A stretch of DNA of 64,000 nucleotides from Actinocorallia populi (GCF_002995495.1 NZ_PVZV01000005.1:310001-374000); one strand, 5' to 3'. Counted from the first letter of the stretch, positions 49,292 through 58,301 are shown. Notes: a model not told the origin generated them from the letters alone. Translations and numbers: made by a program.

Positions 49292-50432
49292 CCGCGGTCT
49301 CGATGGCGTCGCGTTCGGCGGCGACGCGCTCGTGGGCGGTGGGCGGAGCGGGAGGGGCGAGCGCGGCCAGCCTCCGGCGGCGCGACCAAAGGCCCAGATG
49401 CGTCAGTGAGAGGAAGAGGACACCGCCGATCGCGGCGCCCCGGGCGGCGTGCTCGTCCAACGCGGGCAGCAGGGGGTCGCGGTCGGCCACCAGGCCGAAC
49501 GCGGGCGGAGCCGGGGACGAAGGCGCCACCACGGGCAGCGACGGCAGGAGTCCCAGGTCGCCGGGACCCGGGGAGGGTGGGGAACTCGGGTCTTCGGGCA
49601 GGGGGCCGGGCCAGTTCGGGACCGCCGGTGGAGCCGGACTCGACGGGACGGCGCCGTCGGGAGAGGGGTTCGGCGAGCCGCCGGGCGCGTCCGGGGTTGC
49701 GGAGGCGGGGCTCGGACCGTCCGGCGGTTTCGGTTCGTCGGAGCCGCTCGGGGACGGCGAGGGCTGTTCGGAAACGGGGGAGGGAGCCTCGGGGGCGGGT
49801 TCGGGGCGCGGCGCCGGCTCCTGGGGAGGGGGTTCGGGAACGTCCAGATCCACGAAGTTGTAGGACGTGGGGGAGGACAGGGTCGCGCCCGCCCGTTCGG
49901 CCTCCACCCCGACGGCCAGCGCCCCGGACGCCGAGGCGGGAACGTCGAAGGAGGTCCGGCAGGTCCCCGAGCAGGGCCCGGCGGAGGACCCGCCCTGCTC
50001 GCTCCGCACCTCGTAGCCGGTGATTCCGGGTTCGGCGTTGGCGTTCCACGTGACCGTGACGGTCCTGCCCGCCAGCGAGGCCCGCACCCCGGTGGGGGCG
50101 GCGGGCCTCGTGGCCATCCGGAACGTGCTCTCGCTGCCGTCTCCGCCGAGGACCGGGTCGAACCGGACCCGGTGCGTGCCGTTCGGCACGGTCAGCCCGT
50201 CCAGGGTGTAGGTCAACTCCCGGTCGCTTCCTGCGTCGCGTACGACCCCGTCAACCAGCAGCCGCCCGCCGCCCGCGGGGGCCTGCACCCGGACGGTGAC
50301 GGTGCGGGCGGTGACGGTCGAGCCGTCCGCCGGGGAGATGGCGGGTCCGGCCGCCCGCGCGGAGGCGGCCGGGAACACCGGGACGGCGGCCAGGACGAGC
50401 AGGAAGAGCGGAGGGACACCGCGCTTCGGCAT
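49227..50432 (-). CDS. Secreted, membrane-anchored FnIII-like Pro/Ser-rich protein
   Basis: A 401-residue exported protein: signal peptide 1-27 (PLFLLVLAAVPVFPAASARA), an Ig-like segment (ISPADGSTVTARTVTVRVQAP), a fibronectin-III-like domain (PTGVRASLAGRTVTVTWNANAEPGITGYEVRSE) with a Cys pair, a Pro/Ser-rich stretch of about 120 residues, one membrane helix (GAAIGGVLFLSLTHLGLW) and an Arg-rich cytoplasmic tail. Probably a wall-spanning surface protein and O-mannosylation target. It is the last gene of an operon after the DUF6801 and JmjC/cupin genes (13 bp gap). Its end overlaps the PMT gene on the other strand. Confidence 0.82.
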   Translation of the reverse strand: MPKRGVPPLFLLVLAAVPVFPAASARAAGPAISPADGSTVTARTVTVRVQAPAGGGRLLVDGVVRDAGSDRELTYTLDGLTVPNGTHRVRFDPVLGGDGSESTFRMATRPAAPTGVRASLAGRTVTVTWNANAEPGITGYEVRSEQGGSSAGPCSGTCRTSFDVPASASGALAVGVEAERAGATLSSPTSYNFVDLDVPEPPPQEPAPRPEPAPEAPSPVSEQPSPSPSGSDEPKPPDGPSPASATPDAPGGSPNPSPDGAVPSSPAPPAVPNWPGPLPEDPSSPPSPGPGDLGLLPSLPVVAPSSPAPPAFGLVADRDPLLPALDEHAARGAAIGGVLFLSLTHLGLWSRRRRLAALAPPAPPTAHERVAAERDAIETAVRTSEETTSARTRRRRGRGRR

Positions 50433-50445
50433 GAACGGTCCCCTT

Positions 50446-51459
50446 CTACAGGTCGTGGTAGGTGCGGTAACTGCGGGAGAAGTCGTTGCGCTCGCGGAAG
50501 TTGATGAAGCTCATGGTCACCGAGACGTCGAGACCCTCGACGTAGTGCCACCAGCCGATGGGGATGAACAGCAGGTCCCCGGGGCCGATGACGCATTCGA
50601 TGACGGAGGCCTCCCGCATCGCCGGATGCCGTTCGTAGTCGACGCCGCTCCCGTCGACCTGTGAGTAGCAGTGGAAGTGGTTGTAGACATGGGCGGTGTC
50701 GGTCATCGGGATGAGCTTGACCTTCTTGCGGCCGATGACCTGGGCCATGAAGTTGTTGGTCAGGTCGTGGTGGAACGGGGTCTTCGTGCCGGCCGGGCCG
50801 AGCCAGAAGAACCCGGTGTCGGGCGAGTCCGGGTCGAGGTACTCGGTGACGGTCTCGACGTCGTCCCACAGGCCCGCCAGCGCCTCCCGGTTCACGCCGG
50901 TGTTGTTGGCCGTCATGTAGAAGTCGTTGGTCGCGCCCGCCCGCTCCACCAGGTGGACGTACTCGCCGAAGAGCATGGTGCGGACGTGCTTCTCCCGGTT
51001 GATCTCGAACTCCGGATCAGAGTCGCGGCCGAACTGCACCTCGACCTTGCGGTCGCCGTACCCGTCGCGGAAATGGGCGAGGTCCCACTTCTCCATCGCT
51101 GGCCAGGACGAGAGCCGGCCGGTGATGACGACGGGCCGGTTCTGGAAGTAGTGCTCCTCGAAGAACTCCTCCCGGGAGAGCAGCTCCTTCCGCGGCACGT
51201 CCGCGCTTCCCGATCGCATCCGCCCGAGCCGCGAGAGGACCGACAACGTCCACTCCCGCTTGGCCAGCCGGTTGCGCATCCGGGCCGCCCCCACCAGGTA
51301 GGGGTGGGTCAGCGCCGTCTCGAGCTCGCGCACCGCCTCCTCGGCGGAGAAGCCCTCTTCGACGAGCTTGGCGCACAACGCGTTCGGCGACGTCTCCAGC
51401 AGCAGGTTCTCGGCGATCCAGCGCCGCCAGTCGTCCAGCGAGGGTGCCGGTGAGGACAT
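50446..51459 (-). CDS. JmjC/cupin_8-like Fe(II)/2-oxoglutarate oxygenase
   Basis: A 337-residue protein. The N-terminal 90 residues are helical. The double-stranded beta-helix carries the iron ligands His230-x-Asp232 (PFHHDLTNN) and His305 (GWWHYVEG), and Lys247 may bind 2-oxoglutarate; RPVVITGRLSSWPAMEKW and GDLLFIPIGWWH are typical of FIH/JMJD-like cupin_8 hydroxylases. These hydroxylate protein side chains or small molecules. No signal peptide, so it acts in the cytoplasm. It is 27 bp after the DUF6801 gene and 13 bp before the FnIII-like gene, so its target may be one of these proteins before export, but that is untested. Confidence 0.87.
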   Translation of the reverse strand: MSSPAPSLDDWRRWIAENLLLETSPNALCAKLVEEGFSAEEAVRELETALTHPYLVGAARMRNRLAKREWTLSVLSRLGRMRSGSADVPRKELLSREEFFEEHYFQNRPVVITGRLSSWPAMEKWDLAHFRDGYGDRKVEVQFGRDSDPEFEINREKHVRTMLFGEYVHLVERAGATNDFYMTANNTGVNREALAGLWDDVETVTEYLDPDSPDTGFFWLGPAGTKTPFHHDLTNNFMAQVIGRKKVKLIPMTDTAHVYNHFHCYSQVDGSGVDYERHPAMREASVIECVIGPGDLLFIPIGWWHYVEGLDVSVTMSFINFRERNDFSRSYRTYHDL

Positions 51460-51486
51460 GGGAGTACCTTTCTTCGGGCGCCGGGC

Positions 51487-52809
51487 TCAGAACCTCGGAC
51501 GCAGCTCGACGGTGTTCCCTGAGCCCGCGGTCATCGCGTTGACCAGGGGGGTGAGCGGGCCGCATTCGTGCAGCGCGGGCAGGTGGTACCGGCCGGTGAG
51601 CGTGGAGCCCCGCTTCTTGGACCTGAGGTTGATCTCGGCGGGCGAGTACGTGCGGCAGTGCGCGCCGCCCCCGAACGGGATGCCGTACAGCTTGATCGCG
51701 GTGACCTTCACGTGCAGCCTCGAACGGGAGGTGAGCACGCCCCGCTTGAACCTGCCGGTGGTGTCCCCCTTCGGCTCGAAGACCACCCTGGCCCGCACCG
51801 GCAGGACGCGCAGCACCTTGAACCGCCCGGTCGCGGAGTCCAGCGACAGGCGGCCGGCGTAGCGCCCCGTCCTCGGGTCGACGTTCGCCTGGAGCCTGCC
51901 CGCCAGCGGGACGGAGCCGTTGGCGCGCTTGAGGAAGGTGGAGCCCTTCAGCTTGACGGAGTAGGGCACCGTCCCGCCGGGCGGTGTCGGCGTGGGGGTG
52001 GGTGTCGGTGTGGGGGTCGGCGGTGTCGTCGGTGTCGGCGTGGGGGTGGGCGTGGGCGTCGTGGGCGTGGGTGTCGGCGTTGGAGGCGTCGGCGTCGGCG
52101 TCGGAGTGGTCGGTGTCGGTGTGGGCGGCGTCGGGGTGGGCGGTGTGGGCGTCGGCGTGGGGCCGCTGCCCTTGGGGACGACCTTGCCCCGTGCCAGCAC
52201 GGTCTCCTGCCCGGCGGGGATGGTGCAGGGCGCGCTGAAGGCGTCCGAGCCGGTCTCCAGCTGGATCGGGACGCCGGCCGCGTCCTTCAGCGTCATCGGG
52301 CCGAGCGACAGCCCGGTGACCGTGACGACGATGTCGCCCTCCTCCTGGAAGGTCAGCGACGGCGAGCTGCCGGTCGCCTTGATCTGCATCTCCCCACTGG
52401 CCGGAACGTTCGACTTCTCCAGCTCGACCGGGATCCGCGGGTCGAGGTCGGTCCGCGGCGCCGTGATGTTCGCGGTGGAGGTGCCCGAACCCTCGATCGT
52501 CTTGCCGCCGACGAGATTCATGCCGCGGACGGTGCTGGCGTTGATCGTGGAGATCGCCTCGATGGGAAGCTCGCCGGTGGCCTGGCCGATCTCCACGATC
52601 TCCGGGATCGGGATGCTCATCGCGACCCTGACGTCCTGCACGCCCACGATGGGGAACGTGCAGCTGAAGGTGAGGTCCAGCGTCGCAGCCGAGGCCGGGG
52701 CGGAGCCGAGCGCCCCGACCGTGCCGAGCGCGAGGCAGCCGACGGCCGCCGCGGCGAGCCCGGTCACGGCGCCGCGTCTTTGGTTCCTGGTGCGCAAACT
52801 GCCCTCCAT
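51487..52809 (-). CDS. Secreted DUF6801 protein with Thr-Pro repeat (paralogue A)
   Basis: A 440-residue secreted protein. Signal peptide 1-42 ([26 protein letters not shown]); DUF6801 domain about 43-205 starting [13 protein letters not shown] and closing with [15 protein letters not shown], two Cys probably disulfide-bonded; a 60-residue Thr-Pro-rich hinge; a C-terminal beta-rich domain (about 275-440) with another Cys pair (HCRTYSPAEI; HECGPLTPLVNAMTAGSGNTVEL). No anchor or LPXTG is seen. It is almost identical in the first 205 residues to paralogue B at 53311 on the other strand. First gene of an operon with the JmjC and FnIII-like genes. Confidence 0.85.
   Translation of the reverse strand: MEGSLRTRNQRRGAVTGLAAAAVGCLALGTVGALGSAPASAATLDLTFSCTFPIVGVQDVRVAMSIPIPEIVEIGQATGELPIEAISTINASTVRGMNLVGGKTIEGSGTSTANITAPRTDLDPRIPVELEKSNVPASGEMQIKATGSSPSLTFQEEGDIVVTVTGLSLGPMTLKDAAGVPIQLETGSDAFSAPCTIPAGQETVLARGKVVPKGSGPTPTPTPPTPTPPTPTPTTPTPTPTPPTPTPTPTTPTPTPTPTPTTPPTPTPTPTPTPTPPGGTVPYSVKLKGSTFLKRANGSVPLAGRLQANVDPRTGRYAGRLSLDSATGRFKVLRVLPVRARVVFEPKGDTTGRFKRGVLTSRSRLHVKVTAIKLYGIPFGGGAHCRTYSPAEINLRSKKRGSTLTGRYHLPALHECGPLTPLVNAMTAGSGNTVELRPRF
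51982..52161 (-). repeat. Thr-Pro coding repeat in paralogue A
   Basis: 60 codons of alternating Thr and Pro with occasional TT or PP breaks, joining the DUF6801 and C-terminal domains. Synonymous codons vary, so selection on the peptide rather than slippage alone is likely. A probable O-mannosylated stalk. Confidence 0.9.
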
Positions 52810-53310
52810 ACGTCTGAAAGAATTGACGTGAGCGGAGGGGTAAAACTATCCGGAGTGCGCTCGGGCGGTATTGGGCTCGGCTGACAAGTTTTTCGTTCCG
52901 ATGCTCACCGGCCGCCGGTCTTATGGCATGGCGACGGCATGATCGGGAACTCAGGAAACGCAGGATTTCGGTAGGGGATTCTTGCCCGGCTGACAATGCG
53001 GGGCGGGTTCGGCATGGAAAAGGATGATTGATCATGGCGCTGAACTGGTCTTATGGGGAGTTCTTCCTGCGGGTAGAGGGCCGCGGGGGCCGGAAGATCT
53101 TTTCCGGTGGCCTTTGCGTGATGTGAGCCAAGATCCGGGAAAACTTGTCATCCGTCTCTGGGGACGCGACATGAACCGGTGAGTAGTTTACGCCACTGAA
53201 ACGTCGTGATTCTGCGACGCGTGCCCTGTCCGGCGCAAAAGCAAGGCGCTGTCGAGCGGCGTTTTCCAGACGCCCGCCAAGGGGCATTTCCGCAAACGGA
53301 AGGCAGTTCA
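52810..53310. promoter_or_regulatory. Divergent intergenic region with mirrored promoter elements
   Basis: A 501-bp gap between the divergent DUF6801 paralogues, without a convincing gene. GACAAGTTTT (52883-52892) and its exact complement AAAACTTGTC (53140-53149) lie in mirror orientation; each is followed, toward its own gene, by TAGTTT and a conserved ACGTC..TTCT block (TAGTTT at 53184-53189 on the plus side). The two promoters were evidently duplicated with the genes and are probably controlled together. Confidence 0.6.
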
Positions 53311-54627
53311 GTGAGCACTCGGAAGAAATCCAGGAAGGCCGGCACCGGGCTGGCCGCGGCGGCCGTCGGCTGCCTCGCGCTCGGCACGGTCGGCGTGCTC
53401 GGGTCCGCCCCCGCGTCCGCGGCGACGCTGGACCTCACCTTCAGCTGCACGTTCCCCATCGTGGGCGTGCAGGACGTCAAGGTCGCGATGAGCATCCCGA
53501 CCCCCGAGACGATCGGGATCGGCGAGCCGACCGGCGAGCTCCCCATCGAGGCGATCTCCACGATCAACGCCAACACCGTCCGCGGCATGATCCTCGTGGG
53601 CGGCAAGACGATCGAGGGCTCCGGCCTGTCGAAGGCGAACATCACCGCCCCGCGCACCAACCTCAACCCGCAGATCCCGGTCGAGCTGGAGAAGTCGAAC
53701 GTCCCGGCCAGCGGGGAGATGCAGATCAAGGCGACCGGCAGTTCGCCGTCGCTGACCTTCCAGGAGGCCGGCCCCGGCACGATCACCGTCACCGGCCTGG
53801 AGCTCGGGCCGATGATCGTCCGTGACGCCGCCGGCGCCCCGATCCAGCTCGAGGTCGGCTCGGACACCTTCAACGCGCCCTGCACCATCCCCGCCGGGCA
53901 GAACACCGTCCTGGCCACCTTCGACGTGATCGACACCCCGACCCCCACCCCGACCCCGACCCCGACTCCGACCCCCACCCCCACCCCCACGCCGACCCCG
54001 ACTCCGACCCCCACCCCCACGCCGACCCCGACCCCCACGCCGACTCCCACCCCGACTCCGACCCCCACCCCCACGCCGACCCCGACCCCGACCCCGACCC
54101 CGCCGGGCGGCATGCACTTCGACTTCGACCTGAAGGGCTCCTCGAACATCAAGGCCGCCAACGGGACGGTGCCGCTGACCGGCTCGGTCAGCTCCGACCT
54201 GGTCATGGAGACCGGTGAGGTCACCGCGGACCTGACGCTGAACCCGACCAAGGGCACCTTCCAGATCCTCGGCTTCCTGCCGGTCAACGCCGACGTCGCC
54301 TTCGACCCGGTCGGCGGGACCACCGGCACCTACAAGGAGGGGGTGCTGACGACCACCTCGAAGATGACCGTGCGGCTGCCGTCGCTCAAGGCGTTCGGCA
54401 TCCCGCTCGGCGGCGGCGAGAAGTGCCGGACCTCCGCGCCCTCCGAGATCAGGCTGAAGTCGACCGAGCCCTTCTTCAACCCCTCCAAGGGAGGGCCGCT
54501 GAAGGCCGCCGACTACAAGATCGCCAAGCTGCAGGACTGCGGTGCCCTGAACGGCGTCCTCAGCCTCTTCACCGCCGGGTCCGGCAACACGATCGACCTC
54601 GTGCTCACGCCCAAGGCCCAGGGCTGA
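53311..54627 (+). CDS. Secreted DUF6801 protein with (Thr-Pro)28 repeat (paralogue B)
   Basis: A 438-residue secreted protein with the same order as paralogue A: signal peptide, DUF6801 ([18 protein letters not shown] to [16 protein letters not shown]), Thr-Pro hinge, C-terminal domain ([18 protein letters not shown] ... CRTSAPSEI ... [22 protein letters not shown]). GTG 53311 has GGAAGG at 53298-53303. The hinge is a pure run of 28 Thr-Pro pairs, unlike A. Two Cys pairs are conserved. Likely an extracellular, O-mannosylated surface protein; no function is known for DUF6801. Confidence 0.85.
   Translation: MSTRKKSRKAGTGLAAAAVGCLALGTVGVLGSAPASAATLDLTFSCTFPIVGVQDVKVAMSIPTPETIGIGEPTGELPIEAISTINANTVRGMILVGGKTIEGSGLSKANITAPRTNLNPQIPVELEKSNVPASGEMQIKATGSSPSLTFQEAGPGTITVTGLELGPMIVRDAAGAPIQLEVGSDTFNAPCTIPAGQNTVLATFDVIDTPTPTPTPTPTPTPTPTPTPTPTPTPTPTPTPTPTPTPTPTPTPTPTPTPTPTPTPPGGMHFDFDLKGSSNIKAANGTVPLTGSVSSDLVMETGEVTADLTLNPTKGTFQILGFLPVNADVAFDPVGGTTGTYKEGVLTTTSKMTVRLPSLKAFGIPLGGGEKCRTSAPSEIRLKSTEPFFNPSKGGPLKAADYKIAKLQDCGALNGVLSLFTAGSGNTIDLVLTPKAQG
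53935..54102 (+). repeat. Perfect (Thr-Pro)28 coding repeat
   Basis: 168 bp encoding 28 uninterrupted Thr-Pro pairs, with mixed ACC/ACG/ACT and CCG/CCC codons. The opposite strand gives an artefactual Val-Gly reading frame. Confidence 0.95.
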
Positions 54628-54643
54628 CCCCGTCCGCACCCCA

Positions 54644-54672
54644 GGGCCCCCGCCGCGCCGCGGCGGGGGCCC
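54644..54672. terminator. GC-rich stem-loop between paralogues B and C
   Basis: GGGCCCCCGCCGC and GCGGCGGGGGCCC form a perfect 13-bp stem with a 3-nt loop, 16 bp after the stop of paralogue B and just before the AGGAGGAGG site of the next gene. It could terminate or attenuate read-through. Confidence 0.6.
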
Positions 54673-54690
54673 GCCAGGAGGAGGCACCCG

Positions 54691-55908
54691 ATGACGCGAA
54701 ACCGGCAGGGCGCGCTCGTCCTGGTCCTGCTGCTCGCGCTGACGGCGGTCGCGGCCGAGCCTCTCGCCCGGCGGCCCGCCCGCGCCCAGGCGGCCGAGGC
54801 CGACCTGTCCTACGCCTGCGCCTTCTCCTCCGGACGGGCGAAGACCGGCGTGACGGTCTCCGGCACTTTTCCCGACACCGGCACGGCGGGGCAGCCGCTC
54901 GCCCCCGGCCGCATCACCCTGACGCTCACCGTCCCCCGCGCCGCCCTGCCCGACGCGGTCCCGGCGGTGACGGCCGACCTGGCGATGTCCCTCGTCCAGG
55001 GAACGGCCGCCACCCCCGTGGACTGGCCGGTCTTCACGCTCCCCGCCGCGCCCGTACCGGAATCCGGCGACGTGACGCTGACCGGCTCGGCGGCGGTCCC
55101 ACCGGTGACACCTCCGGCCGAGGGGAGCGCCGTCTTCACCGCGGGCGCGCTGAAACTGGCAGTCGGCGAGGCCGTCGAGGTCTCCTGCGCCCCGGAGCCT
55201 GGCACCGCCACGGCCGTGGCGACCATCCCGGTGGCGTCCGGAGCCGCCCCCGGCACACCCCCCGAATGCGGGAAGATCGCCATTGATCCCGCCGACCCCG
55301 GCAACACCGGCTGCGCCTACATGACGGGCTTCGCGAACGTCGCCAAGCTCGGCGCGGCCACCCTGCTGAACGACCCCGCGTCCGCCGGCCCCGCGCTCAC
55401 CAACGTCATCGTCCACCCGCCGAAGGCCGGCCACCTCCTGGTGGACTTCCAGTTCGCCTCCCCGCTGCGCGCCCGCTCGACGTTCCTGGTGTTCGGCTTC
55501 ATGCCCACCACCGCCGTGATCGAGATGAGCCAGCCGGAGAAGGGCCTGGTCGACCTGTCCATCGCCACCGGGAAACTCACGGTGACCGGGGAGATGGAAA
55601 TCCGGATCACCGAAGCCTCCATCAACGGCACCCCTTTGGACATCGGTCCCCGCTGCCGCGGAAGAACTCCGGCGAAAATCGAGGCGGTCGGCGGAGAGGA
55701 TTACGGGAACCCTCTCGTCGGCGGTTCCCTGAATGGATCGTTCGCCATTCCTGAATTCATCGGTTGCGGTGTCGGAGAAGACCTCAGCCGCATTTTCTCC
55801 GGTGCCGTCTCCGGCCCCGGAAACCTGCTCAAGCTCGTGCAGGGACCCGTGTGCGCGCCCCCCGACCCCGGCGAGTGCCCGCCCAAGGTCCCCGAGCTCC
55901 GACGATGA
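54691..55908 (+). CDS. Secreted DUF6801-like protein (paralogue C)
   Basis: A 405-residue exported protein: signal peptide 1-35 (LVLVLLLALTAVAAEPLARR region), an N-terminal DUF6801-like domain (LSYACAFSSGRAKTGVTVSGTFP to VEVSCAPEPGTATAV) more diverged than in A and B, no Thr-Pro hinge, and a second half with its own Cys pairs (PPECGKIAI..TGCAYMTGFANV; CRGRTPAKI; CGVGEDLSRIFSGAVSGPGNLLKL). ATG 54691 follows AGGAGGAGG. It is 63 bp downstream of B and 19 bp upstream of D, probably in the same transcription unit. Function unknown. Confidence 0.8.
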   Translation: MTRNRQGALVLVLLLALTAVAAEPLARRPARAQAAEADLSYACAFSSGRAKTGVTVSGTFPDTGTAGQPLAPGRITLTLTVPRAALPDAVPAVTADLAMSLVQGTAATPVDWPVFTLPAAPVPESGDVTLTGSAAVPPVTPPAEGSAVFTAGALKLAVGEAVEVSCAPEPGTATAVATIPVASGAAPGTPPECGKIAIDPADPGNTGCAYMTGFANVAKLGAATLLNDPASAGPALTNVIVHPPKAGHLLVDFQFASPLRARSTFLVFGFMPTTAVIEMSQPEKGLVDLSIATGKLTVTGEMEIRITEASINGTPLDIGPRCRGRTPAKIEAVGGEDYGNPLVGGSLNGSFAIPEFIGCGVGEDLSRIFSGAVSGPGNLLKLVQGPVCAPPDPGECPPKVPELRR

Positions 55909-55927
55909 CCCGGAAGAAAGGCGACCC

Positions 55928-57007
55928 GTGCGGATCAGGATGAGAGCGGCGGGCCTGGCGCTGGCCGCGACGGGGGCCGTCTGCGTGACGGGCCCCGCCG
56001 CGGCCGAACCGGTGGCCCTGGAACTGGACTACAGGTGCAACTTCCCGCTGATGGCGGGCGAACCGGTCGTGGTGCGCGTCACCACCGACCTGCCCCGGCG
56101 CCTCGCCGTCGGCGAGCGCATGCCCCCCATCACGCTGGAGACCGCGGACACCGTCAGCGCCTACGCGGCCAAGGGCCTGACCACCATGTACGCCGCCACG
56201 CTGGAGGGCACCGCGGACGCCTCGGCCGTCCTGACCACCCCCGACGGCCTGCGGCTGCCCCTCACCGTCCCCAACGTCCTGGAGAAGGCCGAGATCCCGA
56301 AGACGGGGGAGTTCACGGTGCAGAGCCGCGGCTCGACCCCCGGCCTGGTCTTCGACACCCCGGGCGAGGCCCGGATCACCGTGGGCGACCTGCTGCTGAG
56401 GCTGACGCCCCGCGACGCCTCCGGCGAGCTCACCGGCCTGGGCACGTTCGAGTCCGAGTGCGTCCAGGTCCCCGGCCAGAACGACGTCCTGGCCGTCATC
56501 CAGGTCGGCGACGAGCCAGGCCCCGGCGGCTACACCGCCAAAGGCTCCGCCCGCATCAAGGCCGGCTCCGCCACCCTGCCCCTGACCGGCGCCCTCGACG
56601 GCGGCCTCACCGGCGGCTCCTTCGAAGGCGCCCTGACCCTGGACAGGACGACCGGCACGTTCAAGGCGCTGGGCTTCCTCCCCGTCACCGCGGACGCCCT
56701 CTTCACCCCCGCGGGCCCCCTGACCGGCACCGCCGCGGGCGAGACCCTCACCGCCTCCGTGGAGACGCATCTGTCCCTGCCCTCGGCCCGCCTGTTCGGC
56801 CTGCCGATCGCCACCGGCGACTGCCGGACGTCCGCACCCGCCCGCCTGGACCTGAGGTCCTCCGCGTTCACCGCCGCGTCAGGAGGCACCCTCACCGCCG
56901 CCTACACCCTTCCCGCCCTCGCCGGCTGCGGCCTCTTCACCCCGCTGATCAACGGTTTCACCGCAGGTCCGGGCAACACCATGACCCTCACCCTGAAGCC
57001 CGCCTGA
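55928..57007 (+). CDS. Secreted DUF6801 protein (paralogue D)
   Basis: A 359-residue secreted protein: signal peptide 1-29 (AAGLALAATGAVCVTGPAAA), DUF6801 (LDYRCNFPLMAGEPVVVRV to SECVQVPGQNDVLAVIQV), a short Gly/Pro linker instead of the Thr-Pro hinge, and the C-terminal domain shared with A and B (GDCRTSAPARLDLRS; AGCGLFTPLINGFTAGPGNTMTL). GTG 55928 is the chosen start; ATG 55940 is an alternative. Last gene before a strong stem-loop, convergent with the secreted lipase gene. Confidence 0.82.
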   Translation: MRIRMRAAGLALAATGAVCVTGPAAAEPVALELDYRCNFPLMAGEPVVVRVTTDLPRRLAVGERMPPITLETADTVSAYAAKGLTTMYAATLEGTADASAVLTTPDGLRLPLTVPNVLEKAEIPKTGEFTVQSRGSTPGLVFDTPGEARITVGDLLLRLTPRDASGELTGLGTFESECVQVPGQNDVLAVIQVGDEPGPGGYTAKGSARIKAGSATLPLTGALDGGLTGGSFEGALTLDRTTGTFKALGFLPVTADALFTPAGPLTGTAAGETLTASVETHLSLPSARLFGLPIATGDCRTSAPARLDLRSSAFTAASGGTLTAAYTLPALAGCGLFTPLINGFTAGPGNTMTLTLKPA

Positions 57008-57017
57008 CCGGACGAAA

Positions 57018-57052
57018 GAAGGAGGGGACGCCGTGGCGGCGTCCCCTCCTTC
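57018..57052. terminator. Bidirectional terminator between DUF6801-D and the lipase
   Basis: GAAGGAGGGGACGCC and its exact complement form a 15-bp stem with a 5-nt loop (GTGGC), placed between two convergent stop codons. Confidence 0.8.
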
Positions 57053-57062
57053 CGTGTGCGGG

Positions 57063-58301
57063 TCAGCAGTTCGTGGCCGCGTCCTTCCCGGCGACGCGGT
57101 CGGTGAGGAATGCCAGGGCGTCGGCGTTGCCGAGGTGGACGCCGGTCAGGTGGCCGGCGTCGAAGGTCTTCCAGGTCAGCTTCACACCCTTGCTGCAGTA
57201 GGTGCTCCGCAGGGTGGCGGCTTGCTGATGGTCGACGAGTTCGTCGCGCGTGACGTGGTACTGGAACACCGGGACGGTGATGGTCGAGCCTCCCAGCTTG
57301 TTGACGCCGTAGGCGCGCTGCCACGCGGCGTCGGCCAGGGGACTGCGGGTGAAGTAGTCGGCGACGCTGCGGCCCTGGTAGTCGGCGAACAGCTCGATCG
57401 CGCAGTCGTTCTTGCGCATGGCGCCGAAGACGGCGCGCCCGTTCTCGTTGAGCACGCCGTCCAGGCCGAGGCCGTAGGCGTTGTCCAGGCCGATGAGGGC
57501 GTTCATGAGGAAGCCGAAGCCGACACCGCCGTTGAGGGCGAGGGAGACGAGGGCCAGGTCGGCGGGGACGCCGCCGCCGACCACGCCGACCAGGTTCAGA
57601 CCGGGCGCGTAGGACGGCTGGAGCTCGCCCGCCCACATCGCGGCGCCCCCGCCCTGGGAGTAGCCGCGGAAGGCGACCTTCGCGTCCGCCGACAGGCCGG
57701 CCTCGGGCAGCCGCTGGGCGGCGCGGACGGCGTCGATGAGCGCGGGCCCGGTGGAGCGCCCCACCACGTAGGTGGTCTCGGGGTCCGGGTGGTAGCCCTC
57801 GTAGTCGGTCACCGCCACCGCCCATCCCCTGGCCAGCATGTCGTTCACCGCCGGCTGCTCGTAGAAGGCGCCGTCGTCGATCATCCGGGAGGGGGCGCAC
57901 CGGTAGGCGGGCCCGTGCGTGCCAGGACCGAACCCGACGATCGGCGCCGCCGCCCGGTCGCCCTTCCTGGGCACGAGCACCATCCCCGTCACCGCGTTGG
58001 GCTTCCCGTGCGCGTCCGTGGACAGGTACATCACCTCCCAGGCGTCGGCCAGGGCGCGGGCTCCGGGCGGGCCCGCCTTGGCGGGACGCGCGCGGATGAC
58101 GTCGCCGGGCGCGCCCGGGGGCAGCGGGTTCGGCGGGGTGAAGAACGCGTCGTCCGCCGCATCGGCCGCGGTCCGGGAGGGCGGAGGCGCCGCCGAGGCC
58201 TGCACGGCCGCCCCGGCGAGCCCGCACACGGCCCCGGTGAGCGCGGCCACGGTCAATACGAGAACGCTGCGGCCGCCGCGCGGCCCCTTCCCGTCATTCA
58301 A
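57063..58301 (-). CDS. Secreted lipase (LIP family, PF03583-like)
   Basis: A 412-residue secreted alpha/beta hydrolase. An N-terminal signal (SVLVLTVAALTGAVCGLAGAAVQASA) is followed by FTPPNPLPPGAPGDVIRARP, the classic opening of the secretory lipase family. The nucleophile Ser is in FRGYSQGGGAAMW; VFQYHVTRDELVDH supplies Asp and DAGHLTGVHLG the His. Such enzymes hydrolyse triglycerides or esters outside the cell. TTG 58301 is preferred because GAGG (58309-58312) is 7 nt upstream; ATG 58337 is an in-frame alternative. It lies directly before the mce operon on the opposite strand, suggesting that released fatty acids or sterol esters are imported by Mce. Confidence 0.87.
   Translation of the reverse strand: MNDGKGPRGGRSVLVLTVAALTGAVCGLAGAAVQASAAPPPSRTAADAADDAFFTPPNPLPPGAPGDVIRARPAKAGPPGARALADAWEVMYLSTDAHGKPNAVTGMVLVPRKGDRAAAPIVGFGPGTHGPAYRCAPSRMIDDGAFYEQPAVNDMLARGWAVAVTDYEGYHPDPETTYVVGRSTGPALIDAVRAAQRLPEAGLSADAKVAFRGYSQGGGAAMWAGELQPSYAPGLNLVGVVGGGVPADLALVSLALNGGVGFGFLMNALIGLDNAYGLGLDGVLNENGRAVFGAMRKNDCAIELFADYQGRSVADYFTRSPLADAAWQRAYGVNKLGGSTITVPVFQYHVTRDELVDHQQAATLRSTYCSKGVKLTWKTFDAGHLTGVHLGNADALAFLTDRVAGKDAATNC

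Noticed and set aside
52810-53310. Small gene at 53051-53287 on the reverse strand
   Set aside because: No family resemblance, no ribosome site, and it covers the mirrored promoter elements.
51982-54102. Thr-Pro repeats as CRISPR or VNTR non-coding DNA
   Set aside because: Both repeats stay in frame inside longer genes with signal peptides and flanking domains; codon choice varies.
53148-54329. Reverse-strand frame with long Val-Gly repeats
   Set aside because: It is the complement of the Thr-Pro coding repeat and of paralogue B; no ribosome site and no family resemblance outside the repeat.
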